Below are positions 1 to 11,899 of a stretch of 64,000 nt of DNA, piece by piece. Location of the stretch: NCBI GenBank assembly GCA_030770535.1, contig JASVEC010000028.1:496001-560000 (forward strand), in the 5' to 3' direction. Under the pieces are notes generated by a model, which worked only from the letters and a program-made list of their open reading frames with translations, had not been told where the DNA came from and ran no database searches. The stretch comes from Batkoa obscura (lineage: Eukaryota; Entomophthoromycota; Entomophthoromycetes; Entomophthorales; Batkoaceae). The position numbers were made by a program, and so were the translations under genes. Within the stretch, counting starts at the first letter, position 1. Each line of letters opens with the position of its first letter.

Positions 1-80
1 AGTAATAATTGGATTAGAATAATAAAGCTGAGTTATATTGGAATTATAATCCTATTGATATTAATTAATATTGATATTAC

Positions 81-117
<37 letters not shown>

Positions 118-1584
118 TACTATATTATTATATTATGTTAAATTAAATTAAATTCTAACTTACTAATTGATTACCATTAGGTAATATAGAACCCAATTTA
201 GGAAAATTATTAATATTAATTAATTTGTTTGTTAAAAAAGAATAAATATACAATTGATTTTTAAATTCATTATCTGTTGTATAAATTACTAAATAATTCT
301 ATAAAAATATTATTATAAATAATAATTATAAAGTAATAATAATAATATTATCAAAAACTTACTTTAAATACTTCTACTTCATTAATAAAGCAATTATCAA
401 ACTCATTAAAATGTAGTAATTCTCTTTTAGAATTGATTTCTTTTTGTAAATATAATTCCATTTTACCATTCAATTGATTTTGTATAAATAATATAAATCC
501 AAACTATTAATATTAATATTAATATATCAAATTAAATAATATTATAATATCATAATACGAATATTTACTTCATTCTTCTCCATAAAAAAATCCAAATTGG
601 GTCGATATTTATGAAACAATATAACTTCATTACTATCCTTATTTAACTCCAGTAAATGAATTTCACTACCCGATAAAGTATTACTGTTAACTGTTAAATA
701 ACACTAAAAAAACATTAATACATAATAAAAATTTATACATTCTATAAAACTTGCTTGATCCCTCGTCACCCCAATATCCACAAAAAAATTCGTTCTTTTT
801 TCATCGTATAAAATCTTTTTATCCCCCCTCTTCCCATCCAGAAACCAAACTTGATGAGCTCTTAATGTTGAATCCATTATTGTGAAATAAACTTTATTCT
901 CTATAGCGATGGAATTAAACACTCCTTTCTCCTTAAAAACCACTTTCCTTTCTCTTAAATCATAATAAATTAAACAATAACTTTCTTCATGTAATAATTT
1001 CACCTGAAATTTCATCTTATCATTTAACAACTGTTGATTCTCAATTACTAACGACTTCATTTCAATTTTATTATAAACCCCTTCTTTCTCTAATATCTGT
1101 TCAGCATCCCATAAAGTAAGCACTGGATACTATACAATAAATATAAAAATTTGAACTTGATACCTTGATTACTTAATGGAATTTAATTACCAACTACCTT
1201 TTTTTCAACACTCTTTTCCTTATACCAAACTTCCCCTTCTGATGTTAAATAATAAGTTTTATCCCCTTCTTGATTTATTACCTTATCTTCTCCTGTTGTA
1301 ACCTTATTTTGTCTTAATGTATTCATAATCAACTCATCTACATAATCTCTGTTTTTCTTTAACTGACTATCCATATATATCTCTTCCTGTTTTATATAGT
1401 TATTGAATTTGACTTTATCATTGTATATAGTGATATCAAATTTTGGCACTTCGATAGAAGATTGGAATGAAGGTAATAAATTTTTGAAAGTGAATAAAGA
1501 GCTTCGTTTTAATATGACACTGGTGAGTTTCATTGAATTAAATAAATAAAAAACAAATAATAATAAAAATTTATTAATTTCCAA
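1..1584 (-). CDS. oligopeptidase B / prolyl oligopeptidase-like (S9A), 5' part
   Basis: Serine peptidase of family S9A, N-terminal beta-propeller part only; the catalytic domain would lie beyond the window start. I read six exons: 1584-1198, 1129-739, 703-569, 503-363, 298-164 and 51-1, with GT-AG introns of 35-112 bases that keep frame. Family signatures are the propeller segments FFVDIGVTRDQASF, SGSEIHLLELN, LVIYTTDNE and, at the edge, TQLYYSNPIIT, matching the usual order in oligopeptidase B. Residues 1-20 are hydrophobic (MEINKFLLLFVFYLFN), so the protein may enter the secretory pathway or carry a membrane anchor. The start is the first ATG of the open frame. Prolyl oligopeptidase proper is the main alternative; the assignment rests on the propeller alone. 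Confidence 0.72.
77..116. repeat. (ATT)n microsatellite in an intron
   Basis: About thirteen ATT units inside the last visible intron (52-163) of the S9A peptidase gene. Confidence 0.9.
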
Positions 1585-1664
1585 AAGTGATTTGTTCTAA
1601 TTTTTAAACTGATCAAAACAAAGAATAGAATTACAAGTAAAAATGTTTAATAAAACTAACTAAT

Positions 1665-1737
1665 GTTTCCGTCCAGACTCGAACTGGAGACCTTCTGTGT
1701 GTTAGACAGATGTGATAACCAACTACACCACGGAAAC
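1665..1737 (-). tRNA. tRNA-Val (AAC)
   Basis: A 73-base cloverleaf without intron. The acceptor arms GTTTCCG and CGGAAAC pair fully. The anticodon stem TCTGT/ACAGA encloses the loop CTAACAC, giving anticodon AAC (valine, codons GTT/GTC). The T arm is TCCAG-TTCGAGT-CTGGA. T runs follow downstream on the minus strand, as expected for RNA polymerase III termination. CCA is not encoded. Confidence 0.95.
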
Positions 1738-2156
1738 CCGATTTTCTTTCTTAAGATATAAGTTTGATATAATATATTTATACTTTTTTTACTACTATAT
1801 TTTAATAGCATATAATTGAGCTTTAATATAATCAAATGATTTATTGTAATATTAAATAATACTTTTACTTTTCTAAATAACACTAATTGTAAGTTAAAAG
1901 TATCAAACCCAGTATATAATGTTTTGTCCAATTGATAATAAATAGAAATATCAGGTTGATTTTTTTTAGAAGTGGAACTTTACAGGTTTCAAATTGAAAT
2001 TAATTTCGAATTAAAGCTTGATTTAAAAACCTGATTTCTAGTTTTCATTATTTTTATTAAAATGTTTCTAAGAAAATGTAATGAGTTGATAATTATTAAA
2101 TTTTAATAGTTCATGATCACTGGACTTTAATAAATAGATTCATTTAGTGTTTATAT
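1738..2156. other. intergenic, no gene seen
   Basis: A+T-rich spacer upstream of the tRNA. I see no coding or RNA feature. Confidence 0.6.
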
Positions 2157-2254
2157 GGGGATGTATTTTTTTGTTTAAGAATTTTACTAGCAGTTTTTCC
2201 ACCTAAATAGCGCTTAAAAAACGGAAAAGTGATGAAACCAAAAAAAACACCTCC
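2157..2254 (+). mobile_element. 98 bp MITE, copy 1
   Basis: Full-length copy of the window's MITE family. The left end is GGGGATGTATTTTTTTG; the right end read on the other strand is GGAGGTGTTTTTTTTGG, so the terminal inverted repeats are imperfect. The centre holds AGCGCTT. ATAT directly flanks both ends as a 4 bp target duplication. It has no coding capacity. Confidence 0.9.
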
Positions 2255-2897
2255 ATATATTGCATTTAAAACTTTTACACTTAAAAAGCATCTTTTAAAT
2301 CGATAAAAAAAAATTAATCAATTAGAAAATTCAACGTATTATAATTAATAAATAGTTTATTGATAAATGTAAATATTCTAATTTTTTTATTAATATTTTA
2401 ATTAATATTGAAAGAAAGCGATTTTTTTGTATAGCATATTGTAATACAAGAATGTAATAAATCTATAAAAATTTAATCGTAATAAAATAATAGAAATATA
2501 TAACTTAATCTAAACTAACTATTGTAAAATTATAAAAAACAGTGACTTAGGCCTTGATATCATTGTTATTGCTAATAAACCAATTTAGCGAGATAGACCC
2601 TTAAATGTTATTATAAGACATACCGAGGTATACGAAGTTAAAATTATTTTCTAGATGTAATCCACCATACATACAAATCAATGATGAATAACAGTCGATA
2701 TGTTGATAAACAGGGGTTTAATGAGGATGACTTTACTGATAATATATCAGATCAATATATACAATACTTTACAACCACTGTTACCAAGTTTAAATGATAG
2801 ACTATTATTTTAAAAAATGTTTATTCCTTTAACTAATTATTTCGATTTTGTTTAATTATATATTATATCAATATTTTTTTGAATAAAATTAACAAAT
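2255..2897. other. intergenic, no gene seen
   Basis: A+T-rich spacer between two MITE copies; nothing recognisable. Confidence 0.5.
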
Positions 2898-2992
2898 GGG
2901 ATGTATTTTTTTGTTTAAGAATTTTACTAATAATCTTTCCACTCAAACAGCGCTTAAAAAATGGAAAACAATGAAGCTAAAAAAACACCCCC
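2898..2992 (+). mobile_element. MITE, copy 2
   Basis: Same family and orientation as the copy at 2157, with the internal TTTAAGAATTTTACTA and CAGCGCTT blocks. The flanks are AAAT on the left and ATTT on the right, so no clean target duplication is visible. Confidence 0.88.
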
Positions 2993-3775
2993 ATTTAATA
3001 TTTTTGAAATTTATTTAGATAAAAATGGATAAACTATTGAAACAAAAAAGGCACTATAATATATTTGTTCTTTCCATAGCTCAAAACTACCTATAACTCT
3101 TTGGAAGCACATACATACCTCACTTATCCTACTTGTTATATTTTTGCGTTTTAAAGTCATTCGAGCTTTTTACTTTCATTGACTAGTGCTTGCTCTTATC
3201 TCATTTCATAGGTTCACTTTATGCTTTGTCACCTTTAAGCTACGGGGTCGTATTATCACTTTCTTTAAAATCAATAAAAACTGATTCATCCGCCTCATCA
3301 CTTTTAAAGTTGTTCCTTACTCTGTTTCAATTATATCACCTTTGACTAAAGCTTTAATCTTTTAGTAGGATTACAGACCCTTCATAAAAACTTTACTTCT
3401 TTAATTTAATCTCCTTCCCCCTTCCTCTTTATCGGTTAGTTTAGTTTACTTCACTAATTGATGAGAAGTCATATGGAGAATAGAAACGAAGCAGCTTCTA
3501 TTTTTTTTTGTAATCCTATCAGAAATAAGTAGATTTTGGAATCCATTTCAATACTCTTATAAATTATACTCTGAATGGGGTGGTCTCTAAAGTTTGCTTA
3601 CTTTAGTATTTGACCTTTGTTTTAATTAATGTAACGCTTGAAGCTAGCACTTTATAAAAATAAAAAAAACTTGTTATTTACTTTTGGATTGGATATCAAT
3701 ACCTCGGTCTTACAATAATATACAACTGTATAGAAATAATATATAAATATTAAATATTAAACGTAAGTAACATGT
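2993..3775. other. intergenic, no gene seen
   Basis: Contains a pyrimidine-rich stretch (about 3060-3440) less A+T-biased than its surroundings. All frames are closed. It may be a worn relic, but I cannot assign it. Confidence 0.4.
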
Positions 3776-3873
3776 GATGATGTGCTTTTTTATTTAAGAG
3801 TTTTACTGATAGCCTTCCGACTCAAATAGTGCTTGAAAATGGAAAAAGTGATGAAACCAAAAAAAGTACCCCC
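3776..3873 (+). mobile_element. MITE, copy 3 (diverged left end)
   Basis: Matches the family from TTTAAGAG through the right end GTACCCCC. The left terminus (GATGATGTGC) has drifted, so the start is approximate. Confidence 0.82.
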
Positions 3874-4385
3874 ATATAGCTATCTTTTTATATAAAACTG
3901 CTGTATATTCTTTTAAATCTGAGTCAATTTGCTCTCTCCCAGGTAGTTTATTATTTGAGAAAAAATAAAATTGATTGTAAACAGGAGATGGGTGTAAGAA
4001 TATAAAGGAAAAAGATGAAGAAAGTGATAAAGAATTAAGCCTAGTTTACGTATTCCTACTTTGAAAATAGATGAGTTGCACAAAGCTGCTTTATATTTTA
4101 TTTTAATAAACTTATAAATATAAAATAAAGAAAAATAGAATAATTTAATCTAATTTAATTTAATTTAATTTAATTTAATTTAATTTATTATCAGTTAATG
4201 ACTTTATTTAATAAAAGAGGGCTTAAAAAAGGTGAGAAGAAAAATCCTTAAAAAAGCGTAAGTAAGATGCTGTTTTTAACATATACAAATTTTATACAAA
4301 AGCAATAGTAAATGAGGACTATTAACTAATATCAGTGACATTAAATAAAAATCCTAATATAAAATTAAGGCAAGACTAAAAATAT
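3874..4385. other. intergenic with pentanucleotide repeat
   Basis: No gene seen. 4141-4187 is a tandem repeat of the 5-base unit AATTT. Confidence 0.6.
4141..4187. repeat. (AATTT)n tandem repeat
   Basis: About nine copies of AATTT, the first slightly irregular. Confidence 0.9.
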
Positions 4386-5530
4386 TTATTGTAGCCTAAT
4401 CCAATCTAACATTAGGATACTCCTAAGACTATTACAAGCGACTGTAGTCATTTGAGTTAAATAAGCTTTAGTTGGTAATAAAACAATCCCTTTTAATAGC
4501 TCTCTTGATAATTCACCAAAACAAACTTTTTTGAACATTGACAACTTAAGGAATCCATGACTGATTTTGGTATATAAATTAAAATAGCCTATAGTGATAA
4601 CGTTATAACTTAGATGTGTAATGCTTTGATGATTTAAAAAAATCAAGAGTATAAAATTAATAAATTATTATAACAAATTCATTAATAATAACAACAAAGA
4701 CAATAACGTAAAATCAATTGAAAACAGCAATCAAAGTCTTCTTTATTTTTAACTCTAAGTTTGAATTTAAAGTTTACATTTGGGTCTATTTTGGCAAAAC
4801 TGCTGATTATTGTATCTGATTTTAATGCTAATACTCTTAACCTACCAAACTTTGCTTTAAAAGTATCTAGTCCATCAAGATGTAGACCTTCATATATATG
4901 TACATATATTTAATGCTTTTAAAATATCTGGGTTTAAATATTTAATAATGTCCTCAATAATCATTTCAAATCCTATAATTTTAAGTTCCTCGGGTTGATT
5001 TGAATAATTACTAAATTGTTTTAATGCTTCCTTGTAATTAAAACAGTTTATAGCCATTCTTTTTAATTTTGGAGAGTTGATGGTTATTTCAATATCATTA
5101 TTGTTATTATTGTTACCATCATCATCAATGTTAGGCATTTCTAAATAATTGATAGTCACTACATTTAGGCAATAATTTAAATGTCTAATAGTACAACCAT
5201 CAATGTTTAAATACTTCATCAGTAATCCATTTTCTTTGATAAATTTCTCTTAGTAATCTTTATACTTCTCAAATTCATCTCTAATGATATTTCGTTGAGA
5301 ATGCTGTAAATAGGATTTATTTTGATTATAAACTGAAATGATTAAGTTGTACTTAATAACTCTACTGGGGATTTTAAATAAGTACTTGAAAAGTGCAAGT
5401 CAAATAGTTCTTCTGGATTTATTGATTTAAATATTTCTTCTAACAATATATCCGATAAAACTCAAATTGGAGTGGCATTTTGAACTAAATTGCTTTATAT
5501 TACATCAAAATCTTTATTGACTAATAGCAC
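4386..5530 (-). pseudogene. decayed F-box/LRR protein gene
   Basis: Minus-strand coding remains, interrupted by several stops and frame changes. Near 5500-5420 the text LSDILLEEIFKSINPEELF reads as an F-box, the motif that binds Skp1 in SCF ubiquitin ligases. Below it come leucine-rich stretches: NPIYSILNEISLEMNLRS (about 5310-5250), MKYLNIDGCTIRHLNYC (from 5219) and LHLDGLDTFKAKFGRLRVL (from about 4885). The order F-box then LRR-like repeats is typical of fungal F-box/RNI-like proteins. A poly-Asn tract lies near 5100. The plus-strand relic at 33259 looks like the same family. I see no way to splice it into an intact frame. Confidence 0.65.
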
Positions 5531-6382
5531 TTTTTGCTTAACTTTAGCTTATATAATTTTAAAATATACCAAATTTTAGTTTATATATTATGATATTATG
5601 TCCAATGGTTTATAATATTTTAAAGCGCCATTTATTTTTAAAAGTATACTTACTTTCTTCAAACAAAGTGTTTTAAAAGCTTTTTAGATTCTCTAATTTA
5701 TAAAGGTTGCTAATTCTCCCATCTCTCTTAACCCATATACAGTTGCTTATATACTACTTTCTTTAGAAAGATTAATAAGTTTTTTGTTGCAGCAGTAATT
5801 TTTATTGTTTAGTTTTTAAATATAAAAGTTTTTTTGATTAGAATTTGTTTTGTATAAAATATGGGCATTTTTGCTATAGAATCTTTAACCGTTGCAGATA
5901 GATACCTTTACCACTATTATAAAAAATAGTGTCCTATTTATGTACTAACCTAATAGCTGATTGATTCAAAATAAAAAATTCAACCAATCATTGATAAGAA
6001 ATTTAAATCAGTAAATTAATTATACTATACTAGTGGGTAAAGAGTGTTCACCATAAGCTAATCAATAGTATGAAAGAAATAGCTCCCTCTTTTATAAACC
6101 ACTACTTGGTTACCAGTACTTAATATCTAACGAAAGGTAGGTATCTATGTAATTTTAGTTAATTAAAGGAAGAATGAATATGATATGAGACAAAATTGGA
6201 ACTAAAGAGGACAGGAAATAATAAAGAAGAATCAGAAGAAATGGGAATGCATCCATCCGAAATTAAATCAATTTTAAAAACCAATACCACAAAATCAACT
6301 AATATCAAATATAACATGTCAAAAAGTGTATAAAAAATGAATGAATAACTTATAAATTTATTATTAGTCAGTATAAGTTGAA
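5531..6382. other. intergenic upstream of RPL6
   Basis: No gene seen. The part next to 6383 presumably holds the RPL6 promoter; no clear TATA box is visible. Confidence 0.5.
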
Positions 6383-6992
6383 ATGGCCTCTACTCAAACC
6401 CAAACCAAAAAGTACAGAACTTACAACATTCGTTCCAGTATCACCCCTGGAACTGTTCTCATCCTTCTTGCTGGTGTCCATAAAGGAAAGCGTGTTGTTT
6501 TCCTTAAGCAACTTAAGAGCGGTCTCCTTTTAGTTACTGGTCCATATAAAGTAAATGGAGTTCCTCTCCGTCGTGTTAACCACGCTTACGTTATTGCCAC
6601 CTCTGCTAAAGTAGATGTTTCTGGTGTTCAAGTATGTATTTTAAATCAAATTATTAACTTAAATTTTAAATGAATTAATTAATTATTAGCTTCCTGAACA
6701 CATTGATGATGCTTACTTCACCAGAAAGGTTGAAAAGAACTCAAACAAAGTTTCAGAAAAAGAATTCTTTGGTGATGCTAAAACCAAGAAGGTTAGATAA
6801 ATATTATAATAGATTTATTTAAAACTAAACAATTGTTAGACTCTTGCCCTTCCAGAAGAACGTAAAGCTGATCAAAAATCCATTGATAGCGTACTTCTTC
6901 CATTAATCAAGAAAGAAGCTCACTTCGTTTCTTATCTTGGTTCTAAGTTCGCTCTTAGCAAAGGTCAATTCCCTCATGCCCTTAAATTTTAA
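6383..6992 (+). CDS. RPL6: 60S ribosomal protein L6 (eL6)
   Basis: Structural protein of the large cytosolic ribosomal subunit. Three exons (6383-6631, 6690-6791, 6840-6992) give 167 residues, close to yeast L6. The KOW-like core is [20 protein letters not shown] followed by [20 protein letters not shown] and [15 protein letters not shown], characteristic of eL6. Both introns are phase 0; the second starts with the unusual donor GTTAGA. The start ATG opens the conserved N-terminal reading. The gene is convergent with the L2/L8 gene about 1 kb downstream. Codon use is richer in C-ending codons than in neighbours, as expected for a highly expressed gene. Confidence 0.96.
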
Positions 6993-7969
6993 TTTAATAC
7001 TTTGGGTTAAAAAATAAATTAAAAGCGGAGAAATCCTAATCATAATAGATATATAATACAATAATTGATTTAACAAGCCATTTTTTTTAGAAGTAAGTTG
7101 ATATAAATATAATATTAATACTTTTAGTTACTACAACAATAATGTAATAAATATCTGGAATACAGCTATCGGTTTTATTAAGCTAATATATAGTAAACAA
7201 AGGACTAAATGTACCATTGGAAAAAAGAATTGATGTTTATTGAATCAAGGCGCTGGATTACTTTATTTCAACTTTATTAATATAGAAGAGTAATATGAAA
7301 CTTTGATGGAAGATAATATGTTATATGGATCAATTTTAGTGTATTAAACTAACTTAAATAATAAAATTAACTTTTAATAAATAGCTAAGTCCTATTTCTG
7401 ACTCATCCTTATTTAAATAGCTTTGAAACATTGAATGATATTTAATCTAAGTAGAAATAGTGTATCACAGGTGTTAAATAAATAATAATGTTATTTAAGA
7501 TATTAGTTAAATATAATTGTTCATTTAGGATCTTAAACAATGAAAAACTTAAATAGTTATGTTCCAGTTATTACTCTATCCCTGTTTTTTTTATAGTTAT
7601 TTTAAAGCATTCAAGTATTGTTTAAGATATAAATAAATATACCACGTAGATGATAAATTAATATAGCATGTATTTAATGTATTATTAAATTTAAAGTAAA
7701 GGTTAAATTTTATTTAATATTATCTTTACACGTAGACTGAAATGTTATAAAAAGTGCCATCTATATTAAAAATAAACTGAAATATTACCTAATATTGGAA
7801 ATTGAAACATAATAAAATGTACTATCAAAACACTATTTAAATATTAAAACTGTAATTTAAATAGAAATATATTGGAAATAAAGTCAAAGATATAGTAATC
7901 TAAAATACTTTGAATCTAATAATTAGTATATCTTTTATCCCTTTTATAATAGCAAATATATGAAATATT
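6993..7969. other. 3' intergenic between two ribosomal protein genes
   Basis: A spacer of about 980 bases between convergent RPL6 and RPL2/RPL8. No coding or repeat feature recognised. Confidence 0.6.
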
Positions 7970-8783
7970 TTACTCCTTGGTCTTCTTGGAACCACGGATA
8001 AGACCAGTACGACGAGCGGCAATAAGACCAACTTTTTGACCGGCTGAGGAATCACGAGCAACAGTTGAAGCGTGACCAATATGTTGATGATTACCACCAC
8101 CATGAGGATGTTCTACAGGGTTCATAGCAACACCACGAGTCTTTGGCCAGCTGTTACGTTTAACACGATATTTATGATAAGCACGACCGGCTTTGAGGAG
8201 AGGTTTATCGATACGACCTCCACCAGCTATAATACCAACAGTAGCACGGGATCTTGAAAGAATAACTTTCTTAGCACCGGAAGGAAGCTTAATACGGGTT
8301 TTACCGTCATCGGTGTTGTGTCCAATAATGGTAGCATAAGCACCGGAAGTACGAGCAAGTGCTCCACGATCTCCAACTTTTTCTTCAACATTGCAGACAA
8401 TGGTACCTTCTGGCATGCTGGAGAGAGGGAGTACGTTACCGACAGCTAAAGAAGCTTTCTTACCGCAATATACAAATTGTCCAGAGTACATACCTTCAGT
8501 GGCAAGGAAAGTTTCAGTACGAGTCTTGTATCTTTTTTTCGAATAAATTTATGTAGAATATATATATATATTATACTTACCTGTATGGGTCACGGAATTG
8601 GACCTTAGCTAATGGAGCACCACGTCCAGGATCGTGAATAATTTCCTTTACAATACCACGGATATAACCGTTACGTTCAGCGTAATCAAGGGTACGGATC
8701 TTGGCGGCACCTTTACGGTTTTTGTTGTGGGATTTGAAAATACCACCAGCACCTTTTCTTTGAGCACGAATGACACGACCCAT
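7970..8783 (-). CDS. RPL2: 60S ribosomal protein L2/L8 (uL2)
   Basis: Universal ribosomal protein uL2, needed for peptidyl-transferase centre formation and subunit joining. Two exons, 8783-8581 and 8531-7970, encode 254 residues, the length of yeast Rpl2. The sequence runs from [20 protein letters not shown] to the diagnostic [18 protein letters not shown] segment, which carries the conserved histidine region of uL2. The intron has donor GTAAGT and splits an Arg codon. Codon use is biased as in RPL6. In yeast nomenclature this is RPL2, in animals RPL8. Confidence 0.97.
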
Positions 8784-9627
8784 TTTAAATTATTCTTGGT
8801 TTAAATTCTATAAAACTTAATTTAGATTCCACTGTCTTGTTAATTTCAAAATCTTCAGTTGGGTTTTGCTGGTTTATTTCATTTCATTTTTTCTATAATA
8901 TTGACTATGTTTTTTGTAATATTTGATGGATGTATTTTCTTAATTTCCCTAATTATAATATAATATTTACACTATTCGCTTCTCTTTTAATATATATTCA
9001 CTCTTTCTTCTTTTGTTATTTGTATCCTTTACATATGTCCTCTAATTTTTTTATTTCAAATAGGTACTAAATACTTACACTGGGTTGAAGAGAGGTCAAC
9101 GATAGATTATGCGTTGATTTTGAAAGAGGATGCCTATTTCTTTAGGGTAAGTCAATAAGTTCTTTTTTTACTAAAATTTCCTAATTTGTTCATTCACACG
9201 CTTATTTTGTTGCTAGGTTTATGAGATAACCAATTAAATTCAATTTCAAGTTTTTTTATTTAAATTCATAGTTTTTGTATATGCTTGTTGATTAATACCA
9301 ATAGTATACTATAAAGTATATTTTATGATGATTTTATATCGCTAAAAGTTTTTTAAAGTTGCCTTAGTATTAAACTAATGAAACTTTTATAGTTTCGTTG
9401 CCATAAAGGATTATAATAAAAATAAAAATAGAAATGGATATGAAAGTTATTTTATAGTCGAAAAATATAAAGTACAGCTATTATATAATGAATATTGATA
9501 CAAATCAAAAACAGTGTTAAGGATACTGTGTATAATATTTTCTCTAATAATCATGTTAGTTAAAGTTACACAAGTTTGATGCTTAGATTCTAAAGCATAC
9601 TTTAGATTAGTAGCTTAAATACGATAT
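8784..9627. other. intergenic, one possible exon pair
   Basis: Mostly featureless. 9064-9146 is an open stretch flanked by TAG and GTAAGT, followed by an acceptor at 9215-9216 and a short open end to a stop at 9237. No start codon or upstream exon could be found, so I do not call a gene; see findings. Confidence 0.35.
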
Positions 9628-9726
9628 GAGGGTGTTTTTTTTGGCTTCATTATTTTTTCCATCTTTTAAGCGCTATTTGAGTGGAAAAATTGTTAGTAAA
9701 ATTCTTAAACATAAAAATACATCCCC
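9628..9726 (-). mobile_element. MITE, copy 4
   Basis: Full-length copy in reverse orientation (GAGGGTGTTTTTTTTGG ... ACATCCCC). ATAT at 9624-9627 and 9727-9730 is the target duplication. Confidence 0.92.
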
Positions 9727-10345
9727 ATATATGGGATGATTATAAGAGTATAAATATTAGAAATAAAAAAAGAATAAAGAATATAGCTATGCTGATATAG
9801 CTATTATTCTATGTCTTTATTTAATCGTAAATTTAATATACGAAATTTATAACCAAATCTTAATCTTATAAATAAGTTATTGATGATCTGAAACCAGTAC
9901 TAATACATTAAATAAAAACATTTTTTAGCTTATATTTTATAGTAGTACAATAATGATACTATCATTAATGAAATATATAGTGATACACAAAATAAAGTCA
10001 ATTTATATTTTTTTGTACTTTAAAAAAATATTAGCAAAAGTTAGATAACTAAAATAGGCTCAGGCTATTCCATCGATGTATATTGTAATATAAAGATGCA
10101 GTCTAAAAATTTAAATACTACTTTAAAAACTTTATATTTTGTATTCAAACTATTTTATACATGTAAATAAATTTAAAGGTCGTTGCTTTAGTATAAATTC
10201 ATACTATATAAACAAATACGTGATATTTAAACGAAACAATGACTTAAATAGGGTGATATAAGAAAAGAAAAAATGCCTCAAATCAAACAAGAACAATAAT
10301 AAACCAGAATCCTATTTTTTTCATTTAAACATAGTATGAAAAAAT
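9727..10345. other. intergenic, no gene seen
   Basis: A+T-rich spacer downstream of SNX3. Confidence 0.6.
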
Positions 10346-10971
10346 TTAATTATAATTATCCTTAGAGAAATTAGGGTCTTGGATAAAAGCTGAAAGTACT
10401 TTAGATCCAGTTTGGAGTAAAGGATGACCAGCAACACTATTAAAATTAATTTTATAAATATATCAAAAGATATAAAAAACTAAAACTAAATTTACATTTG
10501 AATAAACCGTTCTAACCCTAATCGACGAGCCTCAATAACATCAGGCTCAAATCGATTAGTAAATACTTTACCTGGTAAAGAAGGAATGTTAACTCGACTA
10601 GTCTCTCTTTCCAAATAGTCTCTAAACCATTCAAAATCACTATATCTGCGACGTACTACACTTTCTCTTAGTTTAAAAGCTGGTATGTTGGTCTATAATA
10701 AGAATGAAAATAATTAAAAAAGACCAATAATTTTTAAACATAATAATTTACTGTAACAACAATTTCATAATCCGTATACATTTTACGACCAAAACCTAGT
10801 TTATCATTAACTTATTATAGCTTTATAATTTTTAATCTTTATACCATGAGTCATTGGGTTCTTTACTTCAATTTCCAAAAAGTTTTCTGGTTCTCCATAT
10901 CTTTCGTCCAATGTCTGTTCTCTTGAACTTAAACGACTTCCTTCTCCAAACGCTCGAAAATTACCACTCAT
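10346..10971 (-). CDS. SNX3: sorting nexin-3 (PX domain)
   Basis: Phosphoinositide-binding sorting nexin that works with retromer in endosome-to-Golgi recycling (yeast Grd19/Snx3). Four exons (10971-10845, 10795-10752, 10692-10496, 10436-10346) encode 152 residues; the family is about 160. Nearly the whole protein is the PX domain: [19 protein letters not shown], then [17 protein letters not shown] with the PI3P-binding RRRYSDF arginines, then the PSLPGK loop and [20 protein letters not shown]. All introns are short GT-AG introns and the joins reproduce the family sequence exactly. Not visible as one reading frame without splicing. Orientation matches the downstream minus-strand genes, but each looks independently transcribed. 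Confidence 0.93.
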
Positions 10972-11186
10972 ATTCTTTAAAAAGCATTTCTATTTTTTTC
11001 TCATTTAGTAAATATTGTGTCATTTTATTTCCATAAGAATTTAAAATTGATATTCTCTTTCAAAAAGAATAGATTTTGTTAGATTTACTGTTTAATTTTA
11101 TAGTTTAATTTTATCAAAAATAATTCAAATATAAGTACATAAAATAATAAAATAGCTTTATAAAATCTAATCTTTATTCTATCCAC

Positions 11187-11627
11187 CTATTGCTTTTGAA
11201 ATTTAAAATCCTCGAATGATCCTTCCTTTGAAAAGTTTGAATATGGCCCCGTGCGTCCAAGTAATGGTACCCAGTTATGCTTCTTAATTTTATCCTCTGG
11301 TTTGTATTCGAAATCTTTTAGAGTTTCTCTTGTTTCTTTTTCATAAACCTCTTTTAAGTCATCTCTTAAAGCCCAGAGCCAAGTTGCTTTTTTGGTCAAA
11401 GGATTGATCACATCTTTATCAACTTTCTTTACCAAATCTCCTTTACGCCATAATGGGGTCAATATGTTATGCTTTAAATTATGAACTGAACGAAGTTCTG
11501 AATGTTCAGATTCATATTTACTAAATATTTCTTTCGTGGTTATTGGGTTTTCTTTACTTAATAAATATTTTATTAAGACTTCGCTCTTTAATGGGACTAC
11601 TTTAGTTATTTTCGATACTTTGGACAT
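11187..11627 (-). CDS. small basic protein, unidentified
   Basis: Single-exon frame of 146 residues with strong Lys/Glu content. The N-terminal half (about 10-90) reads like a winged-helix fold: helices around SEVLIKYLLSKENPITTKEI and LRSVHNLKHNILTPLWRKG, then a KKVDKD...ATWLWALR wing. The tail is highly charged and ends with GPYSNFSKEGSFEDFKF. There is no signal peptide or membrane segment. The amino-acid composition would suit a mitochondrial ribosomal or RNA-binding protein, but I do not recognise a family. It is likely real: it is a clean frame with an A-rich 5' leader in a compact gene run. Confidence 0.6.
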   Translation of the reverse strand: MSKVSKITKVVPLKSEVLIKYLLSKENPITTKEIFSKYESEHSELRSVHNLKHNILTPLWRKGDLVKKVDKDVINPLTKKATWLWALRDDLKEVYEKETRETLKDFEYKPEDKIKKHNWVPLLGRTGPYSNFSKEGSFEDFKFQKQ

Positions 11628-11899
11628 TGTTTCTTGGTTTAAAAAAGTATAAAAAAGAATCGATTCTTAAGTTTAATTGGTAATTGGTTATTGCAAATTT
11701 TATCATGTTCAATAAATGCTAAAATATAGAATTTTGATCAAAATAAGAGTGTATAAATAAACGTTTTATCGAAATAAATGATAATATGATAGATAAATAA
11801 AAAAGATACATTTGTTAGCATTAAAATATATAACATCAAAATTACAATCTTCTTTTTTATTATTTTGTAAAGAAATAATCTAGAAAAAAGCAATATTAC

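Noticed and set aside
704-1123. Separate small gene starting inside the S9A peptidase
   Set aside because: Its start is GTG and it is exon 2 of the multi-exon peptidase.
4141-4187. (AATTT)n as a telomeric repeat
   Set aside because: Short, internal and flanked by normal intergenic DNA; unlike TTAGGG-type fungal telomeres.
7900-8103. Extra small proteins overlapping the L2/L8 gene
   Set aside because: Out-of-frame shadows of a highly conserved ribosomal protein exon.
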